From: an uncultured Nitrospirota bacterium
GTDB lineage: Bacteria > Nitrospinota > Nitrospinia > SZUA-224
Assembly: GCA_913009285.1 (NCBI GenBank)
Contig: CAJVYE010000051.1
Location: 1-7,083, forward strand
DNA: 7,083 bases
Reading direction: 5' to 3'
Shown here piece by piece: positions 1 to 5,919 of this stretch. Position 1 is the stretch's first letter. Each line of letters opens with the position of its first letter. The notes under the pieces were generated by a model. It was not told the DNA's origin, ran no database searches, and worked only from the letters and a program-made list of their open reading frames with translations. Position numbers and translations under genes: made by a program.

Positions 1-96
1 AGCTACCAGATGGTGGAGTGCAAGGATTACTTGTGAATGCTAAATACAACACATTGAAAATGCAACTGAGAAGAGAACCGCTTCTATTTTTTTTTT
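1..96. other. Contig-end tail, probably sequencing artefact
   Basis: These bases lie outside the Illumina adapter that follows. They end in a run of ten T (87-96) directly abutting the adapter's outer end. On the opposite strand this is adapter followed by poly-A, the usual appearance of a read that has run off the end of a library molecule. The first 86 bases have no recognisable gene and should not be treated as contiguous with the cbi operon. They may be low-quality read tail or an unrelated chimeric join. Confidence 0.75.
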
Positions 97-162
97 CAAG
101 CAGAAGACGGCATACGAGGTCAAGGAATGTGACTGGAGTTCAGACGTGTGCTCTTCCGATCT
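97..162. other. Illumina P7 / index / read-2 adapter (contamination)
   Basis: Positions 97-120 match the P7 flow-cell primer CAAGCAGAAGACGGCATACG plus AGAT, with one mismatch at 119. Positions 121-128 (CAAGGAAT) sit where an index would be. Positions 129-162 match the TruSeq read-2 primer, starting GTGACTGGAGTTCAGACGTG and ending CTCTTCCGATCT. The 24+8+34 layout is that of a complete adapter. It is synthetic, not genomic, and marks the true left end of the insert at about position 163. Confidence 0.98.
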
Positions 163-163
163 A

Positions 164-667
164 AGGGCAGTGGCCATTTCAAGACTTAAGCCTCCTAGTG
201 ATGGTGTTCTATGGGATATTGGGGCTGGAAGCGGTTCGGTCTCTATAGAGACCGCAATGGTCTCTACAAACCTTAAGATCTATGCCATTGAAAAGGATCC
301 TATGCAGATAGGGCATATCCGCAAAAACAGAAAAAAATTTGGCGCATTCAATGTAAAACCTATCCATGGTGAGGCGCCAGATGTCCTTCTTAAACTCCCT
401 CAACCAGACAGGGTCTTTATTGGTGGTACAGGCGGGAAGCTAAAAGAGATCCTATATGTGATATCGGACAGGTTAAATGGCGCTGGACCAGTAATAGTCA
501 ATGCCACTACCATAGATACTATGAATGATGCATTAAGGCTGTTTGAAACAAGGGGGTTTAACACAGACCTGACAACCCTTCAAGTCTCAAGATCAAAACA
601 TATAGGGGGGAAGAGGCATCTATATGCCTTAAATCCTATATTCATTGTAACGGGAGAAAAAGGGTGA
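164..667 (+). CDS. cbiT: CbiT, cobalt-precorrin-7 (C15) methyltransferase/decarboxylase, 5' truncated
   Basis: SAM-dependent enzyme of anaerobic corrin synthesis that methylates C15 and decarboxylates the C12 acetate side chain of cobalt-precorrin-7. Numbering from the first genuine codon (164, Arg), the class I methyltransferase SAM loop WDIGAGSGSVSIE is at residues 17-29, the acidic strand end IEKDP at 42-46, and the CbiT-typical GEAPD and DRVFIGGTGG segments at about 69-73 and 82-91. The native start is lost: translation read upstream runs into adapter, giving a spurious MCSSDL leader. The surviving 167 residues compare with roughly 185-195 in stand-alone CbiT, so about 15-25 N-terminal residues are missing. 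It could instead be the C-terminal half of a CbiE-CbiT fusion; the sequence cannot decide. The stop overlaps the GTG start of cbiL (GTGA), implying translational coupling. Confidence 0.93.
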   Translation, partial: RAVAISRLKPPSDGVLWDIGAGSGSVSIETAMVSTNLKIYAIEKDPMQIGHIRKNRKKFGAFNVKPIHGEAPDVLLKLPQPDRVFIGGTGGKLKEILYVISDRLNGAGPVIVNATTIDTMNDALRLFETRGFNTDLTTLQVSRSKHIGGKRHLYALNPIFIVTGEKG

Positions 668-1392
668 ACAACAAGGGAAAGATTTATGTGATAGGTGTTG
701 GACCTGGTGATCCAGAACTGATGACGATAAAGGCGGTCAATATCCTAAAAAGGGTGCCAATACTATGTTTTCCAAAGGGGAAAGAGGATGGGGCAAGTGT
801 TGCAATGTCCATTGTCAAAGGTATTGTATCACTTGAAGGGAAAGAGATAATCGAGATCTACTTCCCTATGAAAAAGATCTATAGAGACAAGACTCCATCT
901 GACCTCGAAGTGAGGTGGGAAGATACTGTAAAGGCTATCCTGGGTAAGATTTCTAAAGGAATGGATATTGCCTTCCCAACCATAGGTGATCCTGTATTAT
1001 ACAGTACCTTTTTTTACCTGTATGATACACTCCTTAACATTGAGCCATCAATCGAAGTGAATCTAATTCCAGGTGTCTCTGCAATGAGTGCATCGGCCGC
1101 AGCAACAAGGATTCCCCTATGTCTTGGCGCTGAAAGGATAGCTATTATACCTGCTACTTACGAAGAAGAGAGATTAAAGGAGACCTTGATAGCATTCGAT
1201 ACCATAGTATTAATGAAGGTGAACAAGGTCCTGGATCGTGTACTTCTCCTTCTTGATGAACTTGGCTTTACTGACTATACTACAGTTGTTGAGATGGCGA
1301 GTATGAAAAATGAGCGGGTCATAAAAGATATAAGATCTCTAAGTGGCCAGAGCCTTCACTATTTCTCTACCATGATTGTGAAGAAAAAATGA
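664..1392 (+). CDS. cbiL: CbiL, cobalt-precorrin-2 C20-methyltransferase
   Basis: SAM-dependent tetrapyrrole methylase (242 aa, normal for the family) that adds the C20 methyl to cobalt-precorrin-2, giving cobalt-precorrin-3. The N-terminal glycine loop GVGPGDPEL is at residues 11-19. The CbiL/CobI-type CFPKGKEDGAS segment is at 35-45, TIGDPVLYSTF at 106-116, and the IPGVSAMSASAA loop at 135-146. The combination of the CFPK segment and GDPxxYSTF separates it from the other methylases in the operon. The GTG start at 664 overlaps the cbiT stop by 4 nt and places the glycine loop at the usual distance from the N terminus. The stop overlaps the ATG of cbiF (ATGA). A cytoplasmic enzyme. The CobI (cobalt-free substrate) role is disfavoured because the neighbours cbiG and cbiT belong to the cobalt-early route. 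Confidence 0.94.
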   Translation: MNNKGKIYVIGVGPGDPELMTIKAVNILKRVPILCFPKGKEDGASVAMSIVKGIVSLEGKEIIEIYFPMKKIYRDKTPSDLEVRWEDTVKAILGKISKGMDIAFPTIGDPVLYSTFFYLYDTLLNIEPSIEVNLIPGVSAMSASAAATRIPLCLGAERIAIIPATYEEERLKETLIAFDTIVLMKVNKVLDRVLLLLDELGFTDYTTVVEMASMKNERVIKDIRSLSGQSLHYFSTMIVKKK

Positions 1393-2165
1393 ACCAAAAA
1401 TCGAAAATTAATTTAAAGGTCTTTTTTGTTGGCGCTGGTCCTGGAGACCCGGAGCTTATCACCTTAAAGGGGAGAAGGGTGCTTGATAATGCTGATGTTG
1501 TTATATATGCCGGCTCTCTTGTTAATCCAGAACTCCTATACGGAATCAAGGCTGAGGTACTTGATTCATCGACTATGAGTCTTGATGATATTATCACCCT
1601 GATAAAGAGATCTGTTGATGATAATAAGATTGTTGTACGCCTTCATACAGGAGATATATCATTATACAGCGCAATTCAAGAACAGATCGAGCAACTTAAA
1701 AGGCTGGGGATTGACTATGAGGTCATTCCAGGGGTAAGCTCTGCTGCGGCTGCGGCTGCGGTCTTAAGACAGGAATTGACCATACCTGAGATTAGTCAGA
1801 CACTGATATTTACCCGAATGGAGGGAAGGACACCTGTACCAGAGAATGAAAGATTGTCTGAACTTGCTAAGTGCAGGGCAACCATGGCAATCTTTTTAAG
1901 TGTTGGAATGATTGATAAGACAGTAGATCAACTCCTTAAAGGATATCCGGACAACACGCCCATAGTAGTTATAGAAAAGGCCTCCTGGCCTGAGCAAAGG
2001 ATAGTAAGAGGAACACTAAAGGATATTACTGAAAAGGTAAAAGATGCCCAGATAAAGAAGACAGCAATAATCCTGGTGGGTGATTCACTAAAGGCATCAG
2101 AGATATCACTCGGTAAAGCATCAATGCTTTATAATAAGATATTTGAACATGGCTTCAGAAAATAG
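1389..2165 (+). CDS. cbiF: CbiF, cobalt-precorrin-4 C11-methyltransferase
   Basis: SAM-dependent methylase (258 aa) that converts cobalt-precorrin-4 to cobalt-precorrin-5A by methylating C11. Visible motifs are the glycine loop GAGPGDPELITLKG (15-28), the CbiF/CobM-type VVIYAGSLVNPELL (37-50), LHTGDISLYSA (85-95), the alanine-rich PGVSSAAAAAAV loop (114-125), TRMEGRTPVPE (142-152) and EKASWPEQ (196-203). The TRMEGRTPxPE and ASWPEQ segments are diagnostic for this family. The Ala run is encoded by a short CTGCGG tandem at about 1741-1762, which fits the normal family loop and is not an expansion. It overlaps cbiL by 4 nt upstream, and its last 17 nt overlap the likely start of cbiG. Confidence 0.95.
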   Translation: MNQKSKINLKVFFVGAGPGDPELITLKGRRVLDNADVVIYAGSLVNPELLYGIKAEVLDSSTMSLDDIITLIKRSVDDNKIVVRLHTGDISLYSAIQEQIEQLKRLGIDYEVIPGVSSAAAAAAVLRQELTIPEISQTLIFTRMEGRTPVPENERLSELAKCRATMAIFLSVGMIDKTVDQLLKGYPDNTPIVVIEKASWPEQRIVRGTLKDITEKVKDAQIKKTAIILVGDSLKASEISLGKASMLYNKIFEHGFRK

Positions 2166-3153
2166 TATTGTCATTTTATATATTACTGAGGGTGGGTATA
2201 CCCTTTCTAAGAGACTCCTTGGTCTATACCCGGGGGCCTTCTCAGTAAAATACTCTAAAGAAATACTGCCGGATTTATGGAAGAGACACAATAGGTTCAT
2301 ATTTATTATGGCAACTGGTATTGTTGTGCGGGCTATTGCCAATTTGTTAAAGGATAAAAAGACCGATCCTGCTGTAGTAGTCCTTGATGAAAAGGGAAGA
2401 CATGCGATAAGTCTGGTCTCTGGACACATAGGTGGGGCAAACAGGCTTGCAAAGGAGATCGCCGATTTCTTAGGCAGTGATCCAGTGATCACCACTGCAT
2501 CAGATACACTAGACCTCCCATCTCTCGATATCTGGGCATTAGATAATGACCTTGTCATAGAAAATCCTAAGTCACTACAGAAGGCCTCTTCTCTCCTTGT
2601 AAATAAAGGTGAGATAAAAGTTTATACACAGATACCAATAAACAATCCACCTGATGCATTCAAATTAGTAGACCTCCCAGAATATGCCGATATTATCATC
2701 TCAAATAGATGCATATTTCCCATCTCTTCTTCACCTTCCACCTCTCCCACGCCTCTCCTCTATATCAGGCCCAAGAATTTGGTGATAGGTATTGGCTGTA
2801 AGAAAGGGGTAAGATCTCAGAAAATTGAGGATAATATAATAAGTCTCTATGAGGAGAACAATCTCTCTATCGATTCAATCAGGAACCTTGCTACGATCGA
2901 CAAGAAGCAGGATGAGAAAGGACTTATCGAGTTTTCTGATAAATATTCAATCCCTATTGTATTTTACACAGCAGATGAATTGAACCAGATAGATGTTGAC
3001 AATCCTTCACCACATGTTATTAAGGCCGTAGGTGCAAAGGGGGTTGCAGAACCTGCTGCTGTCTTGAGCTCAAATAACGGGAAATCGCTATTAAAAAAGA
3101 TAAAGAGGGGTGATATAACATTAGCAATAAGAGAGGTAAGCTTCACATTGTAG
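2149..3153 (+). CDS. cbiG: CbiG, cobalt-precorrin-5A hydrolase
   Basis: Opens the ring A delta-lactone of cobalt-precorrin-5A with loss of acetaldehyde, a step specific to the anaerobic pathway; its presence assigns the operon to that route. The protein is 334 aa from the ATG at 2149. An in-frame TTG at 2143 is an alternative, and neither start has a strong Shine-Dalgarno, consistent with coupling to cbiF (17-nt overlap). N-terminal and central motifs are ATGIVVR (55-61), DPAVVVLDEKGRHAISLVSG (73-92), HIGGAN (93-98) and PVITTASD (112-119). The C-terminal domain begins at LVIGIGCKKG (211-220) and carries KAVGAKGVAEPAAVL (292-306). The domains are joined by a Ser/Pro/Thr-rich stretch at about 192-203. 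Its 3' end overlaps the inferred ATT start of cbiH by 34 nt in another frame. Confidence 0.94.
   Translation: MASENSIVILYITEGGYTLSKRLLGLYPGAFSVKYSKEILPDLWKRHNRFIFIMATGIVVRAIANLLKDKKTDPAVVVLDEKGRHAISLVSGHIGGANRLAKEIADFLGSDPVITTASDTLDLPSLDIWALDNDLVIENPKSLQKASSLLVNKGEIKVYTQIPINNPPDAFKLVDLPEYADIIISNRCIFPISSSPSTSPTPLLYIRPKNLVIGIGCKKGVRSQKIEDNIISLYEENNLSIDSIRNLATIDKKQDEKGLIEFSDKYSIPIVFYTADELNQIDVDNPSPHVIKAVGAKGVAEPAAVLSSNNGKSLLKKIKRGDITLAIREVSFTL
3107..3114 (+). promoter_or_regulatory. Shine-Dalgarno inferred for cbiH ATT start
   Basis: GGGGTGAT here contains a six-base match (GGTGAT) to the canonical anti-Shine-Dalgarno complement, ending 5 nt before the ATT at 3120. It lies inside the 3' end of cbiG, where it also encodes part of KRGDIT, so the match could be chance. 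It decides the start because no conventional start codon exists between the upstream in-frame stop (3111-3113) and the conserved GIGPG motif. Confidence 0.55.
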
Positions 3154-3911
3154 GTATCGGCCCCGGGGGATTTGAGCATCTTACACCCCGTGCCAGGACT
3201 GTACTAACGGACTCAGAGATGATCGTTGGATATAAGACCTATATTGAACTTATTAAACCACTCATCGAAAATAAAGAGGTGGTCTTTACCGGTATGAGAC
3301 AAGAGGTTGAACGCTGTATGCGGTCAATTCAATCTGCGCTTGAAGGGATGATTGTCTCTATAGTATGCAGTGGTGACCCTGGAATATATGGTATGGCAGG
3401 TCTTGTCTTTGAACTCTTGCATAAACAATATGGTGATACAGCGCCAGATATTGACATCGAGGTTGTCCCCGGGGTTCCAGCATTAAATGCCTGTGCCTCA
3501 TCGCTGGGCGCACCACTTATGCATGACTTTGTATCAATAAGCCTTAGCGACATCCTTACACCATGGGATGTCATAGAGAAGAGGATCATAGCAGCAGCAG
3601 AGGCTGATTTTGTTATGGTTATCTACAACCCAAGGAGTAAAAATAGAACTGATCAGATCGTTAAGACCAAAGAGATAATATCAAGATACAGGAGATCAGA
3701 TACACCGGTAGGGATAGTTCGTAATGTCAAAAGGATAGATGAAGAGATTACTATCACTACACTCGAAGATATGCTAGACCATAACATAGATATGCAGAGT
3801 ACAGTTATAATAGGTAATTCTCAGACATTTATATGGAATGGACTGATAATCACCCCAAGGGGATATATGGATAAGGTGAAGGGTGAGGGAGCAAGCACTC
3901 CAAAAAGTTGA
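3120..3911 (+). CDS. cbiH: CbiH, cobalt-precorrin-3 C17-methyltransferase (ring contraction), probable ATT start
   Basis: SAM-dependent methylase that methylates C17 and drives ring contraction of cobalt-precorrin-3 to cobalt-precorrin-4. The first ATG in frame (3219) would delete the glycine loop; reading upstream without a stop recovers SNKRGKLHIVGIGPGGFEHL and then TPRA, a textbook CbiH/CobJ N terminus. The only codon able to start this is ATT at 3120, preceded by a Shine-Dalgarno-like GGTGAT. That gives 263 aa. Motifs in this numbering: GIGPGG (12-17), VGYKTYIEL (36-44), SGDPGIYGMAG (84-94), VPGVPALNACASSLGAP (116-132), HDF (135-137), ISLSDILTPW (140-149), YNPRSKNR (169-176) and, near the C terminus, IIGNSQTFIWNG and TPRGY. 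The start overlaps cbiG by 34 nt. A single-base assembly error near 3114-3150, or a natural CbiG-CbiH fusion by frameshift, are the alternatives. Confidence 0.9.
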   Translation: MSNKRGKLHIVGIGPGGFEHLTPRARTVLTDSEMIVGYKTYIELIKPLIENKEVVFTGMRQEVERCMRSIQSALEGMIVSIVCSGDPGIYGMAGLVFELLHKQYGDTAPDIDIEVVPGVPALNACASSLGAPLMHDFVSISLSDILTPWDVIEKRIIAAAEADFVMVIYNPRSKNRTDQIVKTKEIISRYRRSDTPVGIVRNVKRIDEEITITTLEDMLDHNIDMQSTVIIGNSQTFIWNGLIITPRGYMDKVKGEGASTPKS

Positions 3912-4010
3912 CAGCTTACAAAGATTTACTATTATTTCCTTCTTTTTCTTCGTGCTCTTCGTAGTGAAATTTTTAGTTCGCCCGAAGGGCGTTAAGTTCA
4001 AGACCTATCA
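3912..4010. other. Intergenic after cbiH: CACGAAG-type repeat fragment and small hairpin
   Basis: No gene is seen. Positions 3948-3970, read on the minus strand, give ATTTCACTACGAAGAGCACGAAG, part of the degenerate CACGAAG-rich intergenic sequence seen in many environmental bacterial genomes (recognised from memory, moderate certainty). A perfect 5-bp hairpin CGCCC-GAA-GGGCG lies at 3979-3991, but no T-run follows it, so it is not a convincing intrinsic terminator. Confidence 0.45.
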
Positions 4011-4149
4011 GGGGATTATTATTAATGCCTTTAACCAGTTAGGTTATAAATGGATATGATACAAACCCGGTAGCCGCAGGCTTCAGCCTGCGCTTTTACT
4101 CAGGCTGAAGCCTGCGGCTACCGGGAGAAAAGACTTCTTGCGCGAAAAC
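4011..4149 (+). repeat. 139-bp duplicated element, copy 1
   Basis: Begins GGGGATTATTATTAATGCC and ends CTTCTTGCGCGAAAAC. It aligns without gaps to 6700-6838 (offset 2689) with three differences, at 4074 C/T, 4100 T/G and 4131 G/A. It consists of an AT-rich left arm containing a small TAACC-AGTTA-GGTTA hairpin (4032-4046), the REP doublet, and a short right arm. A further 17 bp shared with copy 2 (ATTCAGCAAATATTTTT, 4158-4174) follows after 8 unrelated bases. It carries no coding capacity, so it looks like a non-autonomous repeat. It lies between the convergent 3' ends of cbiH and the antitoxin gene. Confidence 0.93.
4066..4125. repeat. REP doublet (long inverted repeat) in copy 1
   Basis: Left arm 4066-4092 and right arm 4099-4125 are reverse complements at 26 of 27 positions, separated by CTTTTA. 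Each arm is also internally palindromic (GCAGGCT-TC-AGCCTGC), preceded by GTAGCC. A GTAG tetranucleotide followed by a GC-rich hairpin is the known layout of REP sequences mobilised by RAYT (IS200/IS605-like) transposases, and two in inverted orientation form a BIME-like unit. No RAYT gene is in this window. The transcript could fold into one long stem at the end of both flanking operons, but no T-run follows on either strand. Confidence 0.85.
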
Positions 4150-4172
4150 GGTGTAAGATTCAGCAAATATTT

Positions 4173-4466
4173 TTATCCTTTTTTATCAAACACCTCAAAC
4201 CCCTTTAAGTAATCATCATACTCTATTGGTGACTCGACTCCGAATTCAGACAAGAGGTCTATTGTCTCACTAACTGATATCTCCAGCTTTAAGGCAAGTG
4301 TGCCAAGCGATAACTTTCCCTCTCTATAGAGCTTTATCATTAAAAACTCCCAGCCGTATTCAAGGAGTTCCCTTGCGACCGTAGATTTATCCTTGTGCTC
4401 CATCCTGGAAAGCTCGTTAAGTCTTCTAAATTCTCTGTCTTTTAATCTAAGACTGATAACAGCCAT
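4173..4466 (-). CDS. UPF0175-type antitoxin
   Basis: A 97-aa protein. The N terminus (MAVISLRLKDREFRRLNELS, then about 21-37) fits a ribbon-helix-helix DNA-binding segment. The C-terminal half, with YREGKLSLGTLALKLEISVSE at about 47-67 and LLSEFGV at 71-77, matches the UPF0175 family of small antitoxin-like proteins commonly paired with PIN-domain toxins. It is expected to bind and neutralise the product of the adjacent gene and to repress the shared promoter. The ATG shares one base with the toxin stop (TGATG) and has a strong Shine-Dalgarno 4 nt upstream. It is second in the operon; antitoxin-second order is the less common arrangement for type II modules. Its stop codon overlaps the last bases of the 17-bp shared repeat. 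Family assignment is from memory of the signature, not a search. Confidence 0.85.
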   Translation of the reverse strand: MAVISLRLKDREFRRLNELSRMEHKDKSTVARELLEYGWEFLMIKLYREGKLSLGTLALKLEISVSETIDLLSEFGVESPIEYDDYLKGFEVFDKKG

Positions 4467-4960
4467 CAGACACCTCCTTTCAGTCTTTTTAAAGCGTCAT
4501 CTATTATCCTCCTGCTATAACGGCCACATTGAGACAATTTTTCGAGTTTTACAAGAGCGGTTTGCCTATTAATCTTTCCACTTTCTGTAATATTTATCAG
4601 AAAATGAATCGCTGTCGTAAAATGCTTATTGAGTATCTTACAAGCCTTTATAGTAGATAAATCATCAACGGCAAGTGCAATTTTTTTCTCAAACGCAAGG
4701 GAGAGAGCTTCTGCTTCACCACTGTGAATTTTAAAATCTTTAGAGAGCTTGTTTATAACATCTTTCTTTGTTGTTTTGACGACCTTGATACCACTGCTTT
4801 CAATCAGAACCGAGATCAAATTAGCATCAAAGGTATCTTTACCAACGCATTCTCTTTTAACCCTTTCTGGAATTGTTACCTGAAAATCTTCGGTAACCGT
4901 TCTTAAAATCTCTATCTTAGCTAATAATATTAATGTTGAAGAATCAAAGACTATTTCCAT
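4466..4960 (-). CDS. PIN-domain toxin, DUF3368-like ribonuclease
   Basis: A 164-aa single PIN domain. The expected metal-binding acidic residues are present in order: D6 in the opening VFDSSTLILLAKI (4-16), E37 in VKREC, E82/E84 in HSGEAEALSLA (79-89), and D99/D100 in AVDDLSTIKA (97-106). The GEAEAL and DD segments are typical of the DUF3368 subgroup. The inferred role is Mg-dependent RNA cleavage restrained by the adjacent UPF0175 protein. The ATG at 4960 is preferred over an in-frame upstream ATG at 5065 because the PIN fold begins directly at it and the upstream extension covers the promoter. No Shine-Dalgarno precedes it, and the inferred transcription start lies within 1-3 nt of the ATG, suggesting a leaderless message. 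RNase activity and target are inferred from the family. Confidence 0.87.
   Translation of the reverse strand: MEIVFDSSTLILLAKIEILRTVTEDFQVTIPERVKRECVGKDTFDANLISVLIESSGIKVVKTTKKDVINKLSKDFKIHSGEAEALSLAFEKKIALAVDDLSTIKACKILNKHFTTAIHFLINITESGKINRQTALVKLEKLSQCGRYSRRIIDDALKRLKGGV
4471..4479 (-). promoter_or_regulatory. Strong Shine-Dalgarno of the antitoxin gene
   Basis: AAGGAGGTG on the minus strand, 4 nt before the antitoxin ATG and inside the last codons of the toxin gene. It is a near-complete match to the anti-Shine-Dalgarno and the best ribosome site of the module, whereas the toxin gene has none. Confidence 0.88.
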
Positions 4961-4965
4961 TTGAT

Positions 4966-4993
4966 TACAATATACTACAAATGTAATATAGTA
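4966..4993. promoter_or_regulatory. Operator-like direct repeat over the TA promoter
   Basis: TACAATATACTA (4966-4977) and TGTAATATAGTA (4982-4993) are identical at 9 of 12 positions, sharing the core AATATA-x-TA at a 16-bp period. They cover the -10 box and most of the spacer of the proposed promoter. A ribbon-helix-helix antitoxin, or the toxin-antitoxin complex, binding here would autoregulate the operon; that is inference from position and from how such modules usually work. Confidence 0.4.
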
Positions 4994-4998
4994 GTCAA
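4969..4998 (-). promoter_or_regulatory. Sigma70-like promoter of the toxin-antitoxin operon
   Basis: On the minus strand, a -35 box TTGACT (4998-4993, 5/6 to consensus) and a -10 box TATATT (4974-4969, 5/6) are separated by 18 bp. The -10 box ends only 8 nt before the toxin ATG, so transcription should begin at or just before the start codon. An alternative -10 (TAGTAT, 15-bp spacer) is less likely. Confidence 0.55.
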
Positions 4999-5111
4999 CT
5001 TCAAAAGAAGTATTCTTTAATTCTTCCCCGCCCAAATTAATGGAGAGGGGGGAGGGAAAAAACATGTGTCAAGGCCGTTCAAACCATGTGATACTGTTAC
5101 ACCAAAATGAT

Positions 5112-5144
5112 AATGTCCTAAATAACCAAAGTAGAAATGTCCTA
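5112..5144 (+). repeat. Tandem subterminal transposase-site repeats, IS left end
   Basis: AATGTCCTAAA appears twice with a 24-bp period (5112 and 5136), and the 9-bp core recurs inverted at the right end (6461-6469). Two sites on the left against one on the right gives the element asymmetric ends, as in several IS families where the transposase binds subterminal repeats. Confidence 0.6.
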
Positions 5145-5174
5145 AAGCGAGGTTATAATTACTTCTTTTTTAAT

Positions 5175-5180
5175 GGAGGT
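5175..5180 (+). promoter_or_regulatory. Shine-Dalgarno of transposase
   Basis: GGAGGT located 4 nt before the ATG at 5185. It decides the start: an in-frame ATG at 5173 overlaps this site and would have no ribosome site of its own. Confidence 0.8.
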
Positions 5181-5184
5181 AATT

Positions 5185-5919
5185 ATGGTTGGAAAGGACA
5201 TTATCAGGATGAGCTTAAAGGAGTTAAAAAGGTTGAAGGTGATACAGGAGGCGATAGACAGGCATATAACCCAGAAAGAGGCTGCCTCGATGATAGGTCT
5301 AAGCGAGAGGCAGGCAAGAAGGCTTTTGAGGGCAGTACGTGAAGAAGGTGACAGAGGTATTATTCATAAAGCCCGTGGCAGGTCGTCAAATCGTAGGATG
5401 GCTGAGAAGGTCAAAAGTAAGGCTATAAGGCTTTATAAGCGGAAGTATCGTGGTTTTGGCCCCACTCTGGCCTCTGAGAAGCTGATGGATCTGGATGGCA
5501 TAAAGCTCAGCGACGAGACCCTAAGGAAGTGGCTGATGGAGTCAGGTCTTTGGAAGAAGATTAGGAAGAGATCTGTGCACAGGCAGTGGAGGCCGAGGAA
5601 GGAGTGTTTTGGTGAGATGGTGCAGATGGACGGGTCTCATCACGACTGGCTTGAAGGTAGGGGCCCTGAGCTTGTGCTGATGGGCTACATTGACGATGCC
5701 ACCAACACGGTATTTGGCATGTTTTACGACTACGAAGGGACGCTGCCTGCGATGGATAGCTTCAAGCGTTATGTTAAGAAATACGGGATTCCCCAGAGTG
5801 TTTATTTTGACAGACACACAACGTACAAGTCCCCCGGAAAACTTACGCCTGAGGAGAAGCTTGAGGGTCTCAGTGAGCCTCAGAGCCAGTTTGAGAGGAC
5901 GCTTGATGAGTTGGGGTGA
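5185..5919 (+). CDS. ISNCY (IS1202-like) transposase, N-terminal part (frame broken)
   Basis: 244 residues carrying an N-terminal helix-turn-helix (about 26-55, with ITQKEAASMIGLSERQARRL) followed by the first part of a DDE integrase-like domain. Visible catalytic acids are D149 in VQMDGSHHDW and D209 in YFDRHTTYKS. The LMGYIDDATN, YEGTLPAMDSFKRY and DRHTTYKS segments are characteristic of ISNCY-type (IS1202-like) transposases, which are normally one uninterrupted protein of about 420-480 aa. The reading frame stops at TGA (5917-5919) right after ELG, before the catalytic Glu, and homology continues in the -1 frame. It starts at ATG 5185 with a good Shine-Dalgarno. Alone it should be catalytically dead, though it could still bind the IS ends and act as a repressor. 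Confidence 0.88.
   Translation: MVGKDIIRMSLKELKRLKVIQEAIDRHITQKEAASMIGLSERQARRLLRAVREEGDRGIIHKARGRSSNRRMAEKVKSKAIRLYKRKYRGFGPTLASEKLMDLDGIKLSDETLRKWLMESGLWKKIRKRSVHRQWRPRKECFGEMVQMDGSHHDWLEGRGPELVLMGYIDDATNTVFGMFYDYEGTLPAMDSFKRYVKKYGIPQSVYFDRHTTYKSPGKLTPEEKLEGLSEPQSQFERTLDELG

Noticed and set aside
238..264. Perfect 16-bp palindrome GGTCTCTATAGAGACC (238-253) with another GGTCTC at 259 in cbiT
   Set aside because: It lies in codons for the conserved SAM-binding region and is explained by the protein sequence; no regulatory role is suggested by its position.
3114..3153. Programmed -1 frameshift making a CbiG-CbiH fusion
   Set aside because: No slippery heptamer occurs in the overlap, and the ATT start with a Shine-Dalgarno-like site explains the N terminus more simply; kept only as an alternative.
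3979..3991. Rho-independent terminator of the cbi operon
   Set aside because: The CGCCC-GAA-GGGCG stem is short and is followed by GTTAAG rather than a T-run.
4961..5065. N-terminal extension of the PIN toxin from an upstream ATG (5065)
   Set aside because: The PIN fold begins at the ATG at 4960; the extension would cover the promoter and repeat and has no family resemblance.
5040..5342. Plus-strand open frame of 100 codons across the IS left end
   Set aside because: It overlaps the transposase start in another frame, crosses the purine run at 5042-5062 and the IS end, and resembles no protein.
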